NCBI RefSeq assembly: GCF_024359525.1
Contig: NZ_JAKZEU010000006.1
Span: 62,001-126,000 of the forward strand
Length of the DNA stretch: 64,000 bases
DNA from: Paracoccus albicereus
Lineage (GTDB): Bacteria > Pseudomonadota > Alphaproteobacteria > Rhodobacterales > Rhodobacteraceae
Reading direction: 5' to 3'
Shown here: positions 59,121-64,000 of the stretch, one piece after another
Position numbering within the stretch: position 1 is the stretch's first letter
Layout of the letters: each line of letters begins with the position of its first letter
Translations under genes and position numbers: made by a program
The notes under the pieces: generated by a model
What the model was told of the DNA's origin: nothing
Seen by the model: only the letters and a program-made list of their open reading frames with translations
Database searches by the model: none

Positions 59121-59749
59121 ATCCGCACCTCGATGATGGGAACCTGCGGCAGATCGCCTGCTCGGAAGGACGCCACCGATACCGCGATCCGGTCGGTGTC
59201 GAAGCGCACGGGCACGTCGAACTCGAAACCAGCCGTAACGCTGGCGCCGACGTCCGGCGGAACCGCAAAAGTGCAGGTACCCGTGTCATGGTCGATGGCG
59301 TAATCGAGCGTCTGAACTCTTTCGACGCCGCCAACACCAGCTCGGACACTGTTAAGAACCGGCTTCTGGATCGGCCGCAGGTAACTCACCCCGCCGGACG
59401 AATAAGCCTTCGTCAGCGAGAATTCACGCCGGACTCCGTCGCCGATGCCGATGACCTGATCTTCGAATCCCGGTTGGACCGAGGGCGCACAGCTCTTGTG
59501 ATCGGCCCAGTCCTTCCAGCGAAAGCCATGCATCTGTCCGCCGCGCGCCTCGAAGAAGGCCAGAAGCTCGGACATGTCGTCCAAGGATCGCAGTCCCATT
59601 CCCGCATCGTAGCGCCGACGCGAGTGCGCCCAAGGACTGTTGCGCTCTTCGAAGCCACTGGTCAGCGTGACGATCTCGGTCCGGCGCTCAGGACCTCCGA
59701 TCGACCCCAGTGACAGGTTTGCGGGAAAGCGCACATCATGAAATGCCAT
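59117..59749 (-). CDS. GTA distal tail protein (g12, DUF2460)
   Basis: 210-residue DUF2460 / TIGR02217-type protein. MAFHDVRFPANLSLGSIGGPERRTEIVTL is the family's N-terminal pattern, and the aromatic EARGGQMHGFRWKDWADHK stretch (about 70-88) is diagnostic. It forms the distal tail ring below the tape measure. The 3' end overlaps g13 by 4 nt (ATGA). Confidence 0.92.
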   Translation of the reverse strand: MAFHDVRFPANLSLGSIGGPERRTEIVTLTSGFEERNSPWAHSRRRYDAGMGLRSLDDMSELLAFFEARGGQMHGFRWKDWADHKSCAPSVQPGFEDQVIGIGDGVRREFSLTKAYSSGGVSYLRPIQKPVLNSVRAGVGGVERVQTLDYAIDHDTGTCTFAVPPDVGASVTAGFEFDVPVRFDTDRIAVSVASFRAGDLPQVPIIEVRI

Positions 59750-59758
59750 TCTTGGACC

Positions 59759-60409
59759 TCACCCGTTCCGTTCACCACGAGCCAGTGCGCGGCCCAATTG
59801 CGCCGCGATTTGCGACTGACTTCGGCGGAATCCTTCGACGTCCGGTGTCGAGATGTTGATGGTGACCTGAGTTGCGCGACCACCTTGCGTCGCGACACCC
59901 AATCGACCGTCGGCGCCACGGGTCAGTGGCATGATCGCTTCTGGTCCCGCCTCGCCCATGAGCCCCGTGGCGCCGCGCATGGGGAAATGCGTCGGCTGCG
60001 TCACCACGCCGCCCTTCGCAAAGGCCATCACCCTACCCTGGCTGAAGGCGCCGCCATCGGCGAAGGGTTTGACGCCTGAGATCATGTTGCCGAGACCGCC
60101 AGCGATGGAACCTGCCAGCGCCTGCTCGACGGGCTTCATGGCGATGGAATAAATCGTGTCGGCCATCGTTCGCGCGACGCCCTTCAGCGCGTCTGATAGT
60201 TTAAGTCCATCAAAGGCCACCCCCTCGAAGGCTCTCCTCAGACCGCCTTCGAGACCCGAGGACAAAGTGCCGACCTCACGGCTGGTGAACATCATGGATT
60301 GGCGCAGCCGCGCCAGTTCACGCTCGAATTCCGCGGTCACGCGGCCACCTTGATCGAACCCCTCGTCCAGACGGTCCGACGCGCTGTCGAACCCGCTTCT
60401 GTCTGCCAT
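59759..60409 (-). CDS. GTA tape measure protein (g11)
   Basis: 216-residue tape measure, far shorter than in long-tailed phages, fitting the short tail of GTAs. It has a helical N-terminal half, a glycine/alanine-rich hydrophobic middle (ALAGSIAGGLGNMISG), then FADGGAFSQGRVMAFAKGGVV and EAGPEAIMPLTRG, typical of minor tail or tape proteins. ATG 60409 has AGGAG 7 nt upstream. Confidence 0.9.
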   Translation of the reverse strand: MADRSGFDSASDRLDEGFDQGGRVTAEFERELARLRQSMMFTSREVGTLSSGLEGGLRRAFEGVAFDGLKLSDALKGVARTMADTIYSIAMKPVEQALAGSIAGGLGNMISGVKPFADGGAFSQGRVMAFAKGGVVTQPTHFPMRGATGLMGEAGPEAIMPLTRGADGRLGVATQGGRATQVTINISTPDVEGFRRSQSQIAAQLGRALARGERNG

Positions 60410-60442
60410 GTCCGCGCTCCTCGTCATGCTTCCGGATCAAGC

Positions 60443-60652
60443 CTAGCGTTGGTCCGGATATTTAGCGGCAAGTTCGGCCAGCCGATCCCGCGTCATCATC
60501 TTGGGGTGCGCATCAACGCCCAGCATCATCGCCAACTCCGCTGGGCTGAGCGCCCAAAAGTCGGCGGGCTTCAACCCCAGTCCGCGAATGCCCGCTCGCA
60601 TCAGTCCGGGCCAGTCGAGCCCATTTGCTTTCGCGTCCGAGCCGACACTCAT
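60443..60652 (-). CDS. GTA tail assembly chaperone (g10.1, rcc01693-like)
   Basis: 69-residue helical protein. WPGLMRAGIRGLGLKPADFWALSPAEL matches the TIGR02216 small chaperone that precedes g11. Its ATG overlaps the g10 stop by 4 nt (60649-60652). It probably assists tail-tube assembly on the tape measure. Confidence 0.88.
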   Translation of the reverse strand: MSVGSDAKANGLDWPGLMRAGIRGLGLKPADFWALSPAELAMMLGVDAHPKMMTRDRLAELAAKYPDQR

Positions 60653-60960
60653 GCGAAGCGAAACGCTCGTGCGAGCAATTCAGCCGCCGAGCGTGCAGCG
60701 CCGAGTGGCCCGCCACCGATATCCGCGTTGAGCAAATCGCCGGTGTCGCCTCTCCAGCCGCCGCCGCGCAACCCGGCGACCAGAACCGCCAGAACGTCCC
60801 GGCTGCGAAACTGACCACTCTCGAAGCGCTCGACCATCGCCAGTAGGCTGTCATCTCCCAACGATGCCTCCATCTCAGCCAATGCGCCGAGCGTCAGCTT
60901 GGCGGTCTGCGCGCGGCCATCGATCACGACCGAGACCTCCCCGGATTGCGGGTTAGCCAT
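60649..60960 (-). CDS. GTA tail tube chaperone-like protein (g10)
   Basis: 103-residue GTA family protein (Phage_TAC_11-like). The pattern LTLGALAEMEASLG...FRSRDVLAVLVAGLRGGG is characteristic. The start ATG 60960 shares one base with the stop of g9 (TGATG). With g10.1 it corresponds to the paired tail-assembly chaperones of siphophages. Confidence 0.9.
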   Translation of the reverse strand: MANPQSGEVSVVIDGRAQTAKLTLGALAEMEASLGDDSLLAMVERFESGQFRSRDVLAVLVAGLRGGGWRGDTGDLLNADIGGGPLGAARSAAELLARAFRFA

Positions 60961-61373
60961 CACATCGCCTCGAATGTCAGGGCCCCGGCCGAGGACATGC
61001 TCAGCTCGTAGGTCGCCTCGCCGTTGTAGCTGCCGGAATACTCCAGACTGGTGATCTGGAAGGGACCTTCGACAGTGCCGAAATCAGGGATGATGACCTG
61101 ATAGCGCGGCATCTCTCCGTCAAAGAAAATCTGTCTTGCTCGTCCATCCGTGCTGGCGTCACGGAACACACCCGAGCCTGACAGGGTCGCGCTGCGCATC
61201 CCCGCACCGCCCAGCAACTCGCGCCAGCCGCCCTCGCTCTCCAGGCTTGTGACGTCGACCGTCTCGGCGTTGAACGACAGTCGCGTTGCGCGCAGTCCGG
61301 CCACCGTTTCGAACGCGCCGTCGCCGGTCATGTCCATCTTGATCAGAAGATCACGTCCATTCTGTACAGCCAT
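60960..61373 (-). CDS. GTA major tail tube protein (g9, TP901-1 family)
   Basis: 137-residue beta-sandwich protein that forms the tail tube. NGRDLLIKMDMTGDGAFETVAGLRATRLSFNAETVDVTS is the TP901-1-like N-terminal pattern. Coupled to g10 through TGATG. Length normal. Confidence 0.93.
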   Translation of the reverse strand: MAVQNGRDLLIKMDMTGDGAFETVAGLRATRLSFNAETVDVTSLESEGGWRELLGGAGMRSATLSGSGVFRDASTDGRARQIFFDGEMPRYQVIIPDFGTVEGPFQITSLEYSGSYNGEATYELSMSSAGALTFEAM

Positions 61374-61386
61374 CGGTCCCTACTCC

Positions 61387-61806
61387 TCAGCCTAGATCAA
61401 TTCGGGCGCGGAAGGTCAGATCGACTCGCCGCGCCGCGCCGTTTTCAACCCGTCGCGCCTTGGCGCGTTGGAACCAGATCGCCGTCAGATGTCCCTGCTC
61501 CAGTTCGACACCGCCGTTCTCCAGCGCGTCCGACACTGCAGCCGCGACGCGCTTGACCGAATGGAAGCCAACGCTCTGATCGCTTCCGGCTAGAACCGAC
61601 ACGACGAAGTCATGACGTGAACCGCGTCCGGTCATATCACCCGCATCGACGGCATCTTCGGGGCCTAATGAGACATAGGGCCCGCTTGGAGCCTCGACCG
61701 GCATCGCGTCAAAGATCGAATCCCCGATCAGATCCGACAGGGCCGGATCGTCGCGCAGATGGCGATATACGGCCGCCTGAAGCGCCACTGACGATGAATA
61801 GCTCAT
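61387..61806 (-). CDS. GTA tail terminator protein (g8, DUF3168)
   Basis: 139-residue DUF3168 protein. The N-terminus SSSVALQAAVYRHLRDDPAL and the middle PYVSLGPEDAVDAGDMTGRGSRHDFVVSVLA fit the family. It closes the tail top at the head-tail junction. It lies 3 nt after g7. Confidence 0.92.
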   Translation of the reverse strand: MSYSSSVALQAAVYRHLRDDPALSDLIGDSIFDAMPVEAPSGPYVSLGPEDAVDAGDMTGRGSRHDFVVSVLAGSDQSVGFHSVKRVAAAVSDALENGGVELEQGHLTAIWFQRAKARRVENGAARRVDLTFRARIDLG

Positions 61807-61809
61807 GCC

Positions 61810-62142
61810 TCAATTCTCCTCGTGCGCGAAGCAGGTCAGCCAGCGTCCATCAGCGCCATCTTCGGTCACCGCATCGATCAGGAAGAACCGTCCCGCCATA
61901 CGCAGCCTCTGCCCTGGACGGGGCCGCCTGGGGTCGCCCGGACGGGCGCCGCGCAGTGTGATCCGCCAGTTGGCCACGCTGACCGGCCCAACCTCGCCGC
62001 CGCGTTCGCGGCCGCTGCCGCTTTTCAGCTCGGCCCAAAGCCGCGCGACGGGCCGCCAGTGCAGCCCGTGTCCGCCCATTCCGTCGGAAACCCGCTCGGC
62101 CTCTTCCAGGATCAGCGGGGTGCAAAGCCGTGGTGCGACCAT
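61810..62142 (-). CDS. GTA head closure protein (g7)
   Basis: 110-residue head-tail adaptor of the SPP1 gp16-like family. Segments such as GGHGLHWRPVARLWAELKSGSGRER and GQRLRMAGRFFLIDAV match. The ATG shares one base with the g6 stop (TGATG). Confidence 0.9.
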   Translation of the reverse strand: MVAPRLCTPLILEEAERVSDGMGGHGLHWRPVARLWAELKSGSGRERGGEVGPVSVANWRITLRGARPGDPRRPRPGQRLRMAGRFFLIDAVTEDGADGRWLTCFAHEEN

Positions 62143-62756
62143 CACCGGGCCTCCCGGCTGCCGCGCCCGGCAAGCGTGCGGATCTGCCTCCAGCGGTCGA
62201 TCAGCGCGCTCACGCCATGCGGTACGCCGCTACGCGACCCATCAAATCCGCGATCCTCGTAATAGCGCGATGCCAGCATCAGCACAGCCTGCGCCAGATC
62301 GCCCGGCACGTTCGACCAAGCCTGTCCGAAACCGGCCGTGAAGGTGATCGTGACCATGCCCCGACGCGGCACATGAGGCAGGATCACACCGGCAGGCAGG
62401 ATCGTCGGCCGTTGCAAGTCGGGAACCAGACGCCAGTTCTCGACCGGCAATTCCGTGACCGTTCCGTTGCCGTCGTCGATCTCGATCCGGTCGACGGATA
62501 GGACCGGAGCAAGCGGCAGCGTCTGACCCAGCCGGTCGCGCCAGTCATCCAGCTGCATCCGGAAGCGGCGCGTCAGAAGCACCTTGCCTGTCCGCGCCTC
62601 GATCGTCGCGATCGCGGCACGCAGGAAGCCAGCCAGCGCCGCGTTCTCGGCCGCATCGTCCACCAGGTCGAAGCCCGAGCCGAGCCGCAAATATTCCGCG
62701 AGTTCGGCGATGGGCAGGGCATCCGCCGCAAGCGCCGCTTCTTCGATCAACATCAT
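62142..62756 (-). CDS. GTA head-tail connector protein (g6)
   Basis: 204-residue adaptor protein (phage gp6-like connector). An acidic helical N-terminal half is followed by beta-rich segments; YYEDRGFDG near the C-terminus is typical. It stacks below the portal. Start 62756, or the adjacent ATG 62753, which is better spaced from GAGGG. A 189-bp gap with a long hairpin separates it from the capsid gene. Confidence 0.88.
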   Translation of the reverse strand: MMLIEEAALAADALPIAELAEYLRLGSGFDLVDDAAENAALAGFLRAAIATIEARTGKVLLTRRFRMQLDDWRDRLGQTLPLAPVLSVDRIEIDDGNGTVTELPVENWRLVPDLQRPTILPAGVILPHVPRRGMVTITFTAGFGQAWSNVPGDLAQAVLMLASRYYEDRGFDGSRSGVPHGVSALIDRWRQIRTLAGRGSREAR

Positions 62757-62848
62757 CCCTCGACCCTTCCGTCCTGCGTCAGCCCGCGTCCAAGTTGTCG
62801 GTAGCCGGGCGGCATCCGCCCGGCACCTTGACTAGATGCGAAAAGAGT

Positions 62849-62926
62849 GGGGCCGCGTCGCGCGGACGATTCCTGCACGCGCGGACAGCTGCAGGCGCCG
62901 CCTGTTCCGCGTGATGACGCGGCCCC
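62849..62926 (-). repeat. Long hairpin between capsid and connector genes
   Basis: Perfect 11-bp arms (GGGGCCGCGTC at 62849-62859, GACGCGGCCCC at 62916-62926) enclose 56 nt with further inner pairing (CGCGGA / TCCGCG). It begins 20 nt past the capsid stop. On the minus strand ACTCTTTTCG follows. It could be a partial terminator or an mRNA stabiliser that keeps capsid expression above later genes. Confidence 0.5.
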
Positions 62927-62945
62927 TTTTTCGCCTGACGGATCG

Positions 62946-64000
62946 TCAGACGAACTTCATCAGCTTGATGGCCTTGAAGTCGGTCACGCCGCCGCCCACG
63001 CGCTTGGTCGCGTAGAACAGGACGTGGGGCTTGGCGCTGAACGGATCGCGGAGCACGCGCAGGTCGGGACGCTCGACGATCGTATACCCGGCGCGGAAGT
63101 CGCCGAAAGCGATTGCGGTCTCGCCGCTGTCAACCTCGGGCATGTCCTCGCTGGTTTCGACCGGATAGCCCAGAAGCAGCGCGGGCTGACCTGCCGCCAG
63201 CGAGTCGGTCCAGATGTAACGACCGTCGCTGTCCTTCAGTTTGCGCACCTGCGCGGCGGTCTTCGAGTTCATGACGAACGACGCATTGGCCCGGTACTCC
63301 GCCGCCAGGGCATAGACGAGATCGATCAGCGCATCGGCGGGATCGGTATCGGCAAAGCCGCCGATCGCACCGGAATCGACGGTGCCCAGCTGCCCGTCAC
63401 CCTCGGTGCCGTTTGCGGCGGTCGGGTAGAACAAGATGCCTTTCGGCTTGTCGATGCCGTCGCCGTTGATGAAGGCAGCGGACTCGGCGCGCGCGAATTT
63501 CTCGCCGATCCGCTCGGCCAGCCAGCCCTCGACGTCGAACGCAGCGTCGTCCAGCAAACGCTGGCTCGCCTTGGGCATGGCCGACAGCTCGTGCAGGGGA
63601 ATGGTGATGCGGTCGATGCCACCCGGCGCAGTCTCGGCGCTGGCTGTCTCGGTGGCCCAGCCCGCACCGGTGTCACCCTTGTCGACCAGCACTTCATAGG
63701 TCGCACTTTCGACCGTGACGACATTGGCCAGCTTGCGCAGCGAAGCGCTGGCGCTCAGCACGCTCTGCACGGTGTCGGCGACCTGCGGCGCAGCAAGAAA
63801 GCCGCCGTCGCCGGCGACAGTCAGGCCCTTTTCCTCGATGGAAAGGCCACGCAAGCCGTCATCAGCACCGCTGCGCAGATAGGCGTTGAAGGCTTTCTGA
63901 TGCGGCACTTCGATCTCGGCTTCCGTCGACAAGGGCGCACGGCCCCGGAAAGCGGTCTTGCGGTCCAGCATGGTCATGCGTTTTTCCTGTGTTTGCAGAC
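62946..64000 (-). CDS. GTA major capsid protein (g5, HK97 fold), partial at right edge
   Basis: HK97-type major capsid protein of the gene transfer agent. Residues from the visible GRAPLST region onward show the mature shell domain: GWATETASAET, INGDGIDKPKGIL, ANASFVMNSKTAAQVRKLKD and the C-terminal FYATKRVGGGVTDFKAIKLMKFV. The frame stays open to the edge of the window, and the residues before the internal ATG 63977 (LQTQEKR) resemble the end of the usual N-terminal scaffold helix. I therefore think the true start lies beyond 64000. ATG 63977, with AGGA before it, is the alternative. Confidence 0.9.
   Translation of the reverse strand, partial: LQTQEKRMTMLDRKTAFRGRAPLSTEAEIEVPHQKAFNAYLRSGADDGLRGLSIEEKGLTVAGDGGFLAAPQVADTVQSVLSASASLRKLANVVTVESATYEVLVDKGDTGAGWATETASAETAPGGIDRITIPLHELSAMPKASQRLLDDAAFDVEGWLAERIGEKFARAESAAFINGDGIDKPKGILFYPTAANGTEGDGQLGTVDSGAIGGFADTDPADALIDLVYALAAEYRANASFVMNSKTAAQVRKLKDSDGRYIWTDSLAAGQPALLLGYPVETSEDMPEVDSGETAIAFGDFRAGYTIVERPDLRVLRDPFSAKPHVLFYATKRVGGGVTDFKAIKLMKFV

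Overview
The window is high-GC alphaproteobacterial DNA, most likely from a Rhodobacterales (Paracoccus/Rhodobacter-type) chromosome. The evidence is a gene-transfer-agent (GTA) tail and capsid cluster, a class I lysyl-tRNA synthetase, a fused IspDF, System I cytochrome c maturation genes, a fused indolepyruvate ferredoxin oxidoreductase, and the small DUF3572, DUF983 and DUF4212 families. Genes are tightly packed with many 1-4 nt stop/start overlaps. I found no tRNA, rRNA, CRISPR array or insertion sequence.

Layout. 1-11 kb (minus strand): a partial M3 peptidase, a small membrane protein, an acetate uptake and activation group (SSS symporter, DUF4212 subunit, acs), a beta-helix spike-like protein, and lysyl-tRNA synthetase. 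11-18.5 kb: TerB, PBP4-type carboxypeptidase, nadD, an H-NOX/HNOBA-GGDEF pair, DUF3572, a PleD-like cyclase, DUF983 and a Nudix hydrolase. 18.5-24.4 kb (minus): enoyl-CoA hydratase, ccmH, ccmF, a holin and endolysin pair, ccmE, murI. 24.4-29 kb: indolepyruvate oxidoreductase, a divergent LysR regulator and a candidate small RNA. 29-39 kb: purL-ispDF-pgpA-cinA, aroK-aroB (minus), a small membrane peptide, a secreted helical protein, xerD and a CorC-type protein. 39-53 kb: a TPR/HVRRGD putative glycosyltransferase divergent from tkt, a DMT exporter with a lipid A acyltransferase, class II DAHP synthase, a GlxA-type regulator, a Hint-domain protein, a 5'-nucleotidase, DUF952, pyrD and cysE. 53-64 kb (minus): GTA genes from the major capsid protein (running off the right edge) through head-tail connectors, tail tube, short tape measure, hub, NlpC/P60 peptidase and the large baseplate protein, ending with a DUF2793 tail-fibre-like gene.

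The main link between regions is a dispersed GTA system. Besides the structural cluster, a GTA-type endolysin/holin pair lies 30 kb away between ccmE and ccmF. It has a perfect TTAA-N7-TTAA CtrA-type box in front and a rho-independent terminator behind. The same box occurs perfectly before the Hint-domain gene, and with one mismatch before the beta-helix gene. CtrA controls GTA production and lysis in Rhodobacter, so these genes are candidate members of one GTA/CtrA regulon. Other points of note are an H-NOX protein without its haem histidine, a PleD-like cyclase with two non-phosphorylatable receivers, and a possible PhaR-controlled small RNA before purL.
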